DNA from: Syntrophales bacterium
GTDB taxonomy: Bacteria; Desulfobacterota; Syntrophia; Syntrophales; PHBD01
DNA: 64,000 bases
NCBI GenBank assembly: GCA_035363115.1
Contig: DAOSEM010000008.1
Coordinates: 113,774-177,773 of the forward strand
Direction of reading: 5' to 3'
The position numbers were made by a program, and so were the translations under genes. Under the pieces are notes generated by a model. It did not search any database, had not been told where the DNA came from, and saw only the letters and a list, made by a program, of their open reading frames with translations. This document shows positions 34,336 through 42,028 of the stretch, piece by piece (position 1 is the first letter of the stretch; each line of letters starts with the position of its first letter).

Positions 34336-34423
34336 CTTGTCCGGAGCGGGGAAATGAGGTAGGGAACTCTGCCGGTCCTCCCGATGGCGGGCCGGCCATG
34401 CCAACTCACGGACGTGCCAGCGG

Positions 34424-35038
34424 ATGAAGCTCCTTAGACGCCTATACGATTGGGTCCTCCACTGGGCCGAAACACCCTACGGGGCGCCGGCCCTGTTCGT
34501 TCTCTCCTTTGCGGAGGCGTCGTTCTTCCCCGTTCCGCCGGACCCGCTGCTCATCGCCCTGGTGCTGGGCGCCCAGTCAAAGGCATTCCGCTTCGCAGCC
34601 AACTGTACGATCGCCTCCGTCCTTGGGGCGCTCCTGGGCTACGGGATCGGTTACTTCGTCTGGTGGGACGCCCCGAACGTATTTTCCCCGGTGGCCCTGT
34701 TCTTCTTCGATAACGTCCCCGGATTCACTGTGAACATGTTCCGCTACATCCAGGGTCTTTTCGAGACCTGGAACTTCTGGATCATCTTCACCGCCGGCTT
34801 CACCCCCATCCCCTACAAGGTCTTCACCGTCTCCGGCGGGGCCTTCGACGTGAACCTGCCCATGTTCCTGATCGCTTCGGTCGTCTCCCGGGGCGCCCGG
34901 TTCTTCCTGGTGGCCTTCCTGATCTGGAAGTTCGGGGGGCCCATCAAGAGCTTCATCGACCGGTACTTCAACTGGCTGGCCGTCCTTTTCACCGTACTTC
35001 TCGTCGGCGGCTTTGCCGTCATCAAGTATTTCCTGTAA
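34424..35038 (+). CDS. YqaA/DedA-like membrane protein (VTT domain)
   Basis: A 204-residue VTT-family protein. It has hydrophobic segments near 18-38, 45-75, 115-140 and 180-202, the acidic FAEASFFPVPPDPLL start of the VTT core, and FTAGFTPIPYKVFTVSGGAF, the re-entrant motif with conserved Phe-Thr-Pro-x-Pro. Relatives affect lipid flipping and envelope integrity, including polymyxin tolerance, which would suit the neighbouring arn genes; that link is inference. It starts at 34424, 88 bases after the UPF0182 gene, with no strong ribosome site seen. Confidence 0.9.
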   Translation: MKLLRRLYDWVLHWAETPYGAPALFVLSFAEASFFPVPPDPLLIALVLGAQSKAFRFAANCTIASVLGALLGYGIGYFVWWDAPNVFSPVALFFFDNVPGFTVNMFRYIQGLFETWNFWIIFTAGFTPIPYKVFTVSGGAFDVNLPMFLIASVVSRGARFFLVAFLIWKFGGPIKSFIDRYFNWLAVLFTVLLVGGFAVIKYFL

Positions 35039-35083
35039 CTCTTCCGGGCTTGCCCCCACCGAGGCCGAAAACGACCCATTTCG

Positions 35084-35112
35084 TTGACGCGAGGGATCGT
35101 AATCGATAGACT
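35084..35112 (+). promoter_or_regulatory. Candidate sigma-70 promoter for the P-type ATPase
   Basis: TTGACG (35084-35089), 17 bases, then TAGACT (35107-35112). Transcription would start near 35119, giving a leader of about 80 bases before the AAAGGAGG-led ATG at 35200. Confidence 0.5.
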
Positions 35113-35199
35113 GCCTTCCGGACTTTCCGCTGAACAAGGCGGGGCAAACGGCGCGGGGAAAGACACCCGGCGGAATTCGAGAAAGGAGGAAACCCGACG

Positions 35200-37914
35200 A
35201 TGGAAACCCTGCTCTGCAAACACTGGCACCACTGCCGGTCCCGGGATGTGGCCGATTTCCTGGACACCGACCCCGAGCGCGGGCTCTCGCTTTTCGAGGT
35301 CAAGCACCGCCAGGAAAAGTTTGGTCCCAACACGGTGACCGTCAAGAAGCGGACCGGTCCCCTCATGCGATTCCTCAAACAGTTCCACCAGCCCCTCGTC
35401 TATATCCTTCTGGCCGCCGGGGGAATTACCGCACTCCTTCAGGAATGGGTCGATTCCTCGGTCATCCTGGGAGTCGTCCTGGTCAACGCCGTCATCGGCT
35501 ACATCCAGGAGGACAAAGCGGAGCGGGCCATCGAGTCCCTGAAAAATCTGATGACCACCACCTCGACGGTTCTACGGGATGGAAAGCGCATCGCTGTTCC
35601 CTCGGCGGAGCTCGTGCCCGGCGACATCGTGCTCCTCCAGTCGGGCGACAAGGTTCCGGCGGACCTGCGCCTCCACATTTCGCGGGAACTGCGGATCGAC
35701 GAATCGGCCCTCACGGGGGAGTCGGTGCCAGTGGAGAAAACGGAGGCGGAGCTGCCGCCCGATACGATCCTCGCCGACCGGAAGAACATGGCCTACGGCG
35801 GGACTCTTGTCAGCTACGGCCAGGGGCGGGGGATCGTCGTCGCCACTGGGGACAAGACGGAGACGGGCCGGATCTCCGAGCTGGTCGCGGGGGCGGCGGA
35901 CCTGTCGACCCCTCTGACAAAAAAAATCGCCCGGTTCAGTACGATCCTCCTCTGGGCCATCCTGGTCCTGGCGGGCCTGACCTTCGGCGTTGGACTCTGG
36001 AGGGGCGAGAGCGCCGTCGACATGTTCATGGCCGCCGTCGCCCTGGCGGTGGGGGCCATCCCGGAAGGGCTTCCCGCGGCGGTGACGATCACGCTGGCCA
36101 TCGGCGTAAGCCGCATGGCCCGGAAACGGGCCATCATCCGGAAACTTCCCGCCGTGGAGACCCTGGGCAGCACCACGGTCATCTGCTCCGACAAGACGGG
36201 GACTCTCACGGAGAACCAGATGACGGTCCGCCGGATCTACGCGGGAGGCGATTTTTATGACGTTTCGGGGGTCGGCTACACTCCGGAGGGTTCGTTCTCG
36301 ATCACGGGGAGGGATCTCCAGGCGCCGCTCCCGGAGGCACTGGCGGAATGCCTTCGGGCGGGTCTCCTCTGCAATGACGCCAGGCTCCTCCGGGAGGACG
36401 ACATCTGGAAGATCCAGGGAGACCCCACGGAGGGGGCCCTGATCGTTGCCGCCGCCAAGGGACGACTGAACGCGGAGGAGACCGCCGGCGCCTTTCCGCG
36501 CCTCGACTCAATCCCCTTCGAGTCGGAGCGCCAGTACATGGCCACCCTCCACGGCGGCGGAAAGGGGGGTGCCGGAATCGTCTATTTCAAGGGGGCCGTG
36601 GAGCGTATCCTGACGAAGTGCGAAAACACTCTCGAAGCCGGAGGCGGCCTCCAGCCTGTTGATCGCACGGTGGTCCAGCAGGCTGCGGAGGACATGGCCG
36701 CCGGGGGTCTCCGGGTGCTGGCCCTTGCCAGGAAGGAAATGCCGGCGGGAAGCACCCGCATCGACGGGGAGGATGCATTTTCCGGCCTGACATTTCTCGG
36801 GTTTCAGGGAATGATCGATCCGCCGCGGCCGGAGGCCCTGGAAGCCGTGCGGCTCTGCCGGGCCGCCGGGATCGAGGTGAAGATGATCACCGGGGACCAC
36901 GCCCTGACAGCCGCGACGATTGCCCGCCAGATCGGGATCGGGCGGCCGGACGGCGGGGAGGAGGCCGCCCCGGCGGCGTTGACCGGCCAGGATCTGGCCC
37001 GTCTCGGCGACGACGAGATGATCCGGGCCGCAGCGGAGGTCTCCGTCTTTGCCCGCGTGGCGCCGGAGCAGAAACTGCGCCTCGTGGAGGCGCTCCAGGC
37101 CCGCGGGCAGATCGTGGCCATGACGGGGGACGGCGTCAACGACGCCCCGGCCCTGAAACAGGCCGACATCGGCGTGGCCATGGGCATCACCGGAACCGAC
37201 GTGGCCAAGGAGGCGGCGGACATGGTCCTCACGGACGACAACTTCGCCTCCATCACGCGGGCCGTGGAGGAGGGGCGCCGCGTCTTCGACAACCTCGTGA
37301 AGTTCATCATCTGGACGCTCCCGACGAACGGCGGCGAAGGGCTCGTCATCCTGGCCGCCATCCTGACGGGGACGACCCTGCCGATTCTTCCCGTTCAGAT
37401 CCTCTGGATCAACATGACCACGGCGGTCCTCCTGGGCCTGATGCTGGCCTTCGAGCCCCAGGAGAAGGACGTCATGGAGCGTCCGCCCCGGGACCCCCGG
37501 GCGCCGCTCCTCGACAAGGTGATGATCGGCCGGATCCTCCTGGTGACGATCCTCATGCTGGGAGCCGTCTTCTCCCTCTTCCTCTGGCAGAAGGGACAGG
37601 GATATCCCATCGAGGTTGCCCGCACGGTGGCGGTCAACCAGTTTGTCATGATCGAGCTCTTCTACCTTTTCAACTGCCGGTCCCTGACCCGCTCCGCCTT
37701 CCGCATCGGCTTCTTCACCAACCCCTGGGTCCTGGTCGGATCGGCCGTGATGGTGGTCCTCCAGCTTCTGTTCACCTACACCCCCGTCATGAACCGGCTC
37801 TTCCAGACGGCCCCTGTCTCCATCCGGGATTGGGGTATCATATTGTTGATTTCATTTGGTGTTTATCTGGCCATCGGCCTGGAAAAGATGGTGCGAAACT
37901 GGAAGAAGTCCTGA
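35200..37914 (+). CDS. Cation-transporting P-type ATPase (type II)
   Basis: A 904-residue P-type ATPase with the cation ATPase N-terminal domain, TGESVPVEKTE (actuator), the M4 motif PEGLP, the phosphorylation site CSDKTGTLTENQ, the nucleotide domain, the MTGDGVNDAPALK hinge and six C-terminal helices. PEGLP points to the Ca2+-type P2A/P2B group, but M6 reads LWINMTTAVLLG, without the aspartate found in the NxxTD motif of SERCA-like calcium pumps. The transported ion is therefore uncertain. A strong ribosome site and candidate promoter lie upstream. An acyltransferase gene follows 24 bases after its stop. Confidence 0.92.
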   Translation: METLLCKHWHHCRSRDVADFLDTDPERGLSLFEVKHRQEKFGPNTVTVKKRTGPLMRFLKQFHQPLVYILLAAGGITALLQEWVDSSVILGVVLVNAVIGYIQEDKAERAIESLKNLMTTTSTVLRDGKRIAVPSAELVPGDIVLLQSGDKVPADLRLHISRELRIDESALTGESVPVEKTEAELPPDTILADRKNMAYGGTLVSYGQGRGIVVATGDKTETGRISELVAGAADLSTPLTKKIARFSTILLWAILVLAGLTFGVGLWRGESAVDMFMAAVALAVGAIPEGLPAAVTITLAIGVSRMARKRAIIRKLPAVETLGSTTVICSDKTGTLTENQMTVRRIYAGGDFYDVSGVGYTPEGSFSITGRDLQAPLPEALAECLRAGLLCNDARLLREDDIWKIQGDPTEGALIVAAAKGRLNAEETAGAFPRLDSIPFESERQYMATLHGGGKGGAGIVYFKGAVERILTKCENTLEAGGGLQPVDRTVVQQAAEDMAAGGLRVLALARKEMPAGSTRIDGEDAFSGLTFLGFQGMIDPPRPEALEAVRLCRAAGIEVKMITGDHALTAATIARQIGIGRPDGGEEAAPAALTGQDLARLGDDEMIRAAAEVSVFARVAPEQKLRLVEALQARGQIVAMTGDGVNDAPALKQADIGVAMGITGTDVAKEAADMVLTDDNFASITRAVEEGRRVFDNLVKFIIWTLPTNGGEGLVILAAILTGTTLPILPVQILWINMTTAVLLGLMLAFEPQEKDVMERPPRDPRAPLLDKVMIGRILLVTILMLGAVFSLFLWQKGQGYPIEVARTVAVNQFVMIELFYLFNCRSLTRSAFRIGFFTNPWVLVGSAVMVVLQLLFTYTPVMNRLFQTAPVSIRDWGIILLISFGVYLAIGLEKMVRNWKKS

Positions 37915-37938
37915 ATCGGAACCTTCAAGGAGCAAATC

Positions 37939-38661
37939 ATGGGCAAGACGGCGGACATGATGCTGGACGAAATCGGCGGGATCATCCGGGGCGGCCTCGA
38001 TGAGGACGGAACGCTCCACATCCTCAGGATCCTCGACGGTCCGATCTATCCGAAGGCGTTCCTGGAAGAGATGACGCTCTACAGCGAGATGCTCCCGCTG
38101 GGGCGCGAGCATCCTTTCACGCCGGAGCAGCGCTGTCTTCACTTCCTGTGGGACGCCTTCGACCGGCTCCCCGTGTCCCTGGACGCGAATTTCGGGATCC
38201 TGTTCCGGAGGCTGATCGCGGAGCGCCTGTTCAAGAAGTGCGGCGCCGGGTTCATCGCGGAGGAAAACTGCCGGTTCAACTTCGGGCAGAACATCGAGGT
38301 CGGCGATTTCGTCTTTTTCAACCGAGGCGTGTTCGTGGATTCCAAGGGGGGAGTCACCATCGGTAGACACGTGGCGCTGACGGAGGACGTGCGGATCTTT
38401 ACGCACAGCCACTCGGAATCGTCGCACATCGTCCGGGAATACAGGCCGGTTATCATCCGGGATTACGCGAAGATCTATTCCGGTGCCGTCATCCTCCCCG
38501 GTGTCACCGTCGGAGAACAGGCAATCGTGGCCTCACACTCCATGGTGGTCAAGGACGTCCCCGCCAACTCGCTCGTGGCCGGGATCCCCGCGCAGGTCGT
38601 CCGGATGAGGAAGACGGAGGGGAGGGAGGGGGAGGAGTTGGACCACCTCTGGCTATTCTGA
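37939..38661 (+). CDS. Left-handed beta-helix acyltransferase (maltose/NodL acetyltransferase-like)
   Basis: A 240-residue protein. An alpha-helical N-terminus of about 105 residues precedes hexapeptide repeats: ENCRFNFGQNIEVGDFVFFNRGVFVDSKG, then VTIGRHVALTEDVRIFTHSHSE with the likely catalytic histidine, then AVILPGVTVGEQAIVASHSMVVKDVPANSLVAGIPA. It probably transfers an acyl group, usually acetyl, to a sugar or similar hydroxyl in the cytoplasm. It starts at 37939 behind CAAGGAGC. The acceptor is unknown. A family A repeat lies just after the stop. Confidence 0.87.
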   Translation: MGKTADMMLDEIGGIIRGGLDEDGTLHILRILDGPIYPKAFLEEMTLYSEMLPLGREHPFTPEQRCLHFLWDAFDRLPVSLDANFGILFRRLIAERLFKKCGAGFIAEENCRFNFGQNIEVGDFVFFNRGVFVDSKGGVTIGRHVALTEDVRIFTHSHSESSHIVREYRPVIIRDYAKIYSGAVILPGVTVGEQAIVASHSMVVKDVPANSLVAGIPAQVVRMRKTEGREGEELDHLWLF

Positions 38662-38670
38662 CGGACGGCC

Positions 38671-38757
38671 GCTGAAAAGGAGCCGTCTGCTGCGTTTCTC
38701 TCGTCCTTTGCCGCTCGACGTACCGAACAGTACGACTCGCGGCTCAGGACTTTGAGA
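38671..38757. repeat. MITE-like palindromic repeat, family A, copy 2 (shortened)
   Basis: Matches the left and central part of the copy at 30093: GAAAAGG-GCCGTCTGCTG, then GCTCGACGTAC-CGAACA-GTACGACTCGCGG. The right end with the TTTTTGAACAGCC terminus is missing. It lies between the convergent acyltransferase and GNAT genes. Confidence 0.75.
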
Positions 38758-38758
38758 G

Positions 38759-39181
38759 TTATTCCACCATTCCCCTTTTCCGTTTTTCCTCGTGCTGGAG
38801 AAAAAGGCCCATGCCCGTCTTCAGGCGGCCGAATCCCATGGCCTGATAAAAGCCTTCACGTCCCGGGCTTGCGTAAAGGATGACGTTGCAGGCCCCGACC
38901 TTTTTCAGGATCGTCCCCATGATGAGCTTTCCCACGCCCTTGCCCCGGTGTTCCGGAACGACCGCCATATCGTACACGGCCGCCTGGTAGGCCCCGTCGG
39001 AGATGGCCCGGCCGAAGCCGATGATCCGCTCGCCCTCGTAGATGAAGACGACGGCCTCGCTGTTTTCGAAGGCCCGTCGATGGCGGGCGTGGTCGTAGAA
39101 ACCCATCCCCGCCTCCCGCAGTGTGGACTGGATTTGGTGCCAGTCCACTCCCTTGCAGTTCTCCTGGATCCTGTATTCCAT
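38759..39181 (-). CDS. GNAT family N-acetyltransferase
   Basis: A 140-residue acetyltransferase. The acetyl-CoA binding motif is VVPEHRGKGVGKLIMGTIL near residues 84-102, preceded by VFIYEGERIIGFGRAISDG and followed by VILYASPGREGFYQAMGF, the usual GNAT C-terminal half. The start at 39181 has GGGAGGA upstream. It ends against a family A repeat and is divergent from parA. The substrate cannot be inferred. Confidence 0.9.
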   Translation of the reverse strand: MEYRIQENCKGVDWHQIQSTLREAGMGFYDHARHRRAFENSEAVVFIYEGERIIGFGRAISDGAYQAAVYDMAVVPEHRGKGVGKLIMGTILKKVGACNVILYASPGREGFYQAMGFGRLKTGMGLFLQHEEKRKRGMVE

Positions 39182-39375
39182 CGTCTGTCCTCCCGGAAAG
39201 GCCGTGCGGGCGGTCCTTGCGAACGGCCGGGATTCCTGCCCGCGGGTCAACATGATCGGGGCGGATCATACTACACTTCACGGCCGGAGTGATAGCAGCC
39301 AATGCGGAAATGCGACATGAAATGCAGACGGGTCCCGGTTCCGGGGATTCAGGGAAAAGCTCGGAGGAAAAGTGG

Positions 39376-39405
39376 TTGCGCCGCGGGACGATTGATATTA
39401 TCAAT
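39376..39405 (+). promoter_or_regulatory. Candidate parA promoter with an overlapping palindrome
   Basis: TTGCGC (39376-39381) and TATCAA (39399-39404) are 17 bases apart. The -10 is embedded in the perfect palindrome ATTGATA-T-TATCAAT (39391-39405), an AT-rich island in GC-rich DNA. It could be an operator, perhaps for ParA or its partner; this is inference. Confidence 0.5.
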
Positions 39406-39456
39406 GCCTGTCGGTTGCCTGTCTTCCATCACATCCCTCGGATAAGGAGGCGGAGC

Positions 39457-40206
39457 ATGGCCAGAAAGATCGCCTTCACGAACCAGAAGGGCGGCGTCGG
39501 CAAGACGACCGCCGCCCTGGGGCTCGCCGGCGGATTGACCCGCCGTGGTAAGCGAGTCCTCCTGGTCGACCTGGACGCCCAGGGAAACGCCTCGGCCTCC
39601 CTTGGACTGATCATCGAGGGAGAAAAGCCGACCGTCAAGGACCTCCTGGCGGAGGGCGGAAATCCATCGGAGTTCATTGTCCCCACGGATGAGGCGGATG
39701 TCCTGCCGGCCAACAACGCCCTCAAGGACATAGAGCCCATCCTGCACCGTGACGACGGCGTACGGCGCCTGAAGAAGCTCCTCGCCCCCCTGGAGCGGTC
39801 CTACGATTTCATGCTCTACGATTGCCCTCCCAGCATCAATATCTTCACGCGGAGCGCCTTGGCGGCGGCGGACGAGGTCATCGTCCCGGTGGAGGTGGGT
39901 TTCTTCGCCATCCTTGGACTCAAGCAGCTCCTGGAGGAGATCGAGGGGATCCGGAAGGAGTACAACCGAACCCTGAAGTTCCGGGGAGTCCTGCTTTCCA
40001 AGTTCGACCGGCGGACGGTCCTGTCCGACCAGATCCTGCAGGTTCTCCGGGACGACCTGGGGGAGCGCCTTCTTCGCACGGCCATCCGGGTAAACGTGGA
40101 CCTGGTGAAGGCCCAGATCGCCCAGAAAAGCATTTTCGATTACGGTCCCCGGAGTGCCGGGGCCGAAGATTTCCAGGCCCTGACGGAGGAGATACTGTAT
40201 GGTTAG
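39457..40206 (+). CDS. ParA/Soj-like ATPase
   Basis: A 249-residue ParA-family ATPase. The deviant Walker A is NQKGGVGKTTAA near residue 9-20, Walker A' is VLLVDLDAQGNASASLG, and Walker B is MLYDCPPSIN. Such ATPases position DNA or protein cargo on the nucleoid or membrane. No ParB gene or parS site is visible; instead the next gene, overlapping by 8 bases, encodes a lysine-rich protein. I start it at 39457 with AAGGAGG upstream. It may act as an orphan ParA that positions another cargo; which one is unknown. Confidence 0.92.
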   Translation: MARKIAFTNQKGGVGKTTAALGLAGGLTRRGKRVLLVDLDAQGNASASLGLIIEGEKPTVKDLLAEGGNPSEFIVPTDEADVLPANNALKDIEPILHRDDGVRRLKKLLAPLERSYDFMLYDCPPSINIFTRSALAAADEVIVPVEVGFFAILGLKQLLEEIEGIRKEYNRTLKFRGVLLSKFDRRTVLSDQILQVLRDDLGERLLRTAIRVNVDLVKAQIAQKSIFDYGPRSAGAEDFQALTEEILYG

Positions 40207-40798
40207 GAAGAACGAGGAACTGCTCAACAAACTGAGCGCCCTGAAGCCGTCCGCGCCGACCCGCACGAGGTCTGTGAAACCGGCGAAAGGAAAGGCCGGC
40301 GGCGGGTCTCCGGGGACGAGCGAAAAACGCAGATCCTCCGGCCGGGCGAAAACGCCGGCATCGAAGTCCTCTCCCCCGGGTGCGGCGGGAAAGAAGAAGG
40401 ATCGGGCGAAGACGGCCGACGCAGCCGGCAGGAAGGGCGCCCCGTTGAAAGCGTTCGCCGTGAAAGCGGCAGGGGGAAAGAAGACACCGGAACCTGAGAC
40501 GCCGCTCCGGAAACCGAATGCACCGGATGAACGGGCGGCGCAAGCCCCGGTCACACCAACGGAAAAGCGGGAAGGATTGTCGACGGAGACAGGAAGTCCC
40601 TTCCGCCCGGACGCCTGGAAGACGGGCTTCTTCCGCTTCATTCCGGGGATGGACGGCGCGACCATCGGGGATCCGTCCTTCTGCCGCCGATCATGGTTCG
40701 ACGGCTGGTTTCGCTTCTCCCGCCTGATCCTTGAGGTCGCGGATCTCCAGTGGAAGGTCATGTTGAGCCTGGCAAGGCCATGGCCGGGAGGGCGCTGA
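40199..40798 (+). CDS. Lysine/alanine/proline-rich protein of unknown function, ParA neighbour
   Basis: A 199-residue protein. Residues 1-15 may form a short helix (VRKNEELLNKLSALKP); residues 20-115 are low-complexity and basic (KPAKGKAGG, GKKKDRAKTADAAG); residues 125-199 are ordered-looking and aromatic (TGFFRFIPGMDG, RSWFDGWFRFSRLILEVADLQWKVML). Basic disordered tails often bind DNA or polyphosphate. It overlaps parA by 8 bases and the yhbY-like start by one base, so all three are coupled. A role as ParA partner or cargo adaptor is inferred from position. I do not recognise the family. Confidence 0.75.
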   Translation: MVRKNEELLNKLSALKPSAPTRTRSVKPAKGKAGGGSPGTSEKRRSSGRAKTPASKSSPPGAAGKKKDRAKTADAAGRKGAPLKAFAVKAAGGKKTPEPETPLRKPNAPDERAAQAPVTPTEKREGLSTETGSPFRPDAWKTGFFRFIPGMDGATIGDPSFCRRSWFDGWFRFSRLILEVADLQWKVMLSLARPWPGGR

Positions 40799-41112
40799 TG
40801 GAGCTGCAGGGGTTTCAGCGGAAATACCTCCGCGGCCTCGCCCACGGGATCAAGCCGCTGGTCCTGATCGGACAGGCGGGCCTCACCGGGGGCGTCCTGG
40901 CGGCTGCGGAAGGAGCCTTGGCCGAACACGAGCTGATCAAGGTCAAATTCAACGATTTCAAGGAAAAGGACCGGAAGGAGGATCTCGCCGCGAGGATCGG
41001 GGCTGCCACCGGGTCGTCCCTCGTGGGGCTCATCGGACACACGGCCATTTTCTACCGGATGCAGCCGGACCCGAACCGGCGGCAAATCCATCTGCCCCAG
41101 CGCTCCTCCTGA
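40798..41112 (+). CDS. YhbY-like CRM-domain RNA-binding protein
   Basis: A 104-residue CRS1/YhbY (CRM) domain protein, the whole gene being one domain: GFQRKYLRGLAHGIKPLVLIGQ, then the GxxG loop region GQAGLTGGV, then EHELIKVKFNDF and the end GHTAIFYRM. YhbY relatives bind pre-50S ribosomal particles. The start at 40798 (overlapping TGATG) is preferred over 40750, because the CRM domain begins there. It is coupled to the lysine-rich gene upstream. A promoter for the following cluster begins about 100 bases downstream. Confidence 0.9.
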   Translation: MELQGFQRKYLRGLAHGIKPLVLIGQAGLTGGVLAAAEGALAEHELIKVKFNDFKEKDRKEDLAARIGAATGSSLVGLIGHTAIFYRMQPDPNRRQIHLPQRSS

Positions 41113-41213
41113 CGGAATCCCCGGGACCGGCAGCCGCCCCTCACGGGTGGTGCGATTCCGTCCATCCCATCGAAACTCTTCAAGAGTCTCGGTTGACCGT
41201 ACGCGTTATTTCG

Positions 41214-41242
41214 TTGACCTTCCTGCGGAAATCTGCTAATTA
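41214..41242 (+). promoter_or_regulatory. Sigma-70 promoter for the PHP-GT4 cluster
   Basis: TTGACC (41214-41219), 17 bases, TAATTA (41237-41242). Transcription would start near 41249. A second TTGACC lies 20 bases upstream, outside -35 spacing. Confidence 0.65.
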
Positions 41243-41294
41243 GTCCGCTCCGGTTCAGGAGTTGACCGATATTACAGGGAAACGTGTTGATTCT

Positions 41295-41954
41295 GTGATC
41301 GATCTGCATACCCATTCCATCTTCAGCGACGGAGAGCTGATCCCCTCCGAAATGGCCCGGCGGGCCCAGGACAGGGGATATCGCGCCCTGGCCGTCACCG
41401 ATCATGGGGATCACTCCAACGTGGATTTCATCGTGCCCCGGATTGCAAAGGCGTGCCGGAAGCTCTCGGGTGCATTGGGAATGCCCGTCATCCCGGGAAT
41501 CGAGCTGACCCACGTCCCGCCGGAATACATCGCTGAACTGGTCCGGGAGGCCCGGGATCTGGGAGCCCGCATCGTCGTCGTTCACGGGGAGACCATCGCC
41601 GAGCCCGTGCTGCCGGGGACGAACCGGGCGGCCATCGAGGCGGCCGTGGACATCCTGGCCCATCCGGGTCTGATTTCCGAGGCCGACGTGATGCGGGCCA
41701 GGGAGCAGGGCGTGTGCCTCGAGATCTCCGCCCGGAAGGGGCACAGCCTCACGAACGGGCATGTGCTTGGCCTGGCCCGCCGATTTGAAGTTCCCCTGAT
41801 TCTGAACACGGACAGCCACGGGCCGCAGGATCTCATCACCCGCGACCAGGCCGTCCGCGTGGCCCTCGGGGCCGGCATGAACCTACGGGAAGTGGAAGAA
41901 ATGATGAGAAATTCCGAGGAGATTGTCCGGCGGGCCACCGCCGGGGGGTCCTGA
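41295..41954 (+). CDS. PHP-domain hydrolase (histidinol phosphatase-like)
   Basis: A 219-residue PHP-fold protein with the metal-binding histidines in order: DLHTHSIFSDGE, VTDHGDHSN, VVHGET, LAHPG and NTDSHG. Members hydrolyse phosphomonoesters or related phosphate bonds. Two starts are possible: GTG 41295, giving the typical MIDLHTHS beginning, or TTG 41262, adding 11 residues but with AGGAG touching the codon. I prefer 41295. It is the first gene after a good promoter and precedes the GT4 gene by 74 bases, so it may supply a phosphatase step for that cluster. Its substrate is unknown. Confidence 0.88.
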   Translation: MIDLHTHSIFSDGELIPSEMARRAQDRGYRALAVTDHGDHSNVDFIVPRIAKACRKLSGALGMPVIPGIELTHVPPEYIAELVREARDLGARIVVVHGETIAEPVLPGTNRAAIEAAVDILAHPGLISEADVMRAREQGVCLEISARKGHSLTNGHVLGLARRFEVPLILNTDSHGPQDLITRDQAVRVALGAGMNLREVEEMMRNSEEIVRRATAGGS

Positions 41955-42028
41955 TTCCGTCCGGGGCCGCGCCCCGTACCCGCCATCGCCCCTCCCCGCG
42001 GTTGCCGCCTGCCTGGAAGAGACGCGTC

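Noticed and set aside
31603..34404. Open frame of over 900 codons on the minus strand across the UPF0182 gene
   Set aside because: Acidic low-complexity shadow translation with no domain or ribosome site.
39457..40206. Chromosomal parAB partition locus
   Set aside because: No parB, no parS-like palindrome (TGTTTCACGTGAAACA type) and no origin genes nearby.
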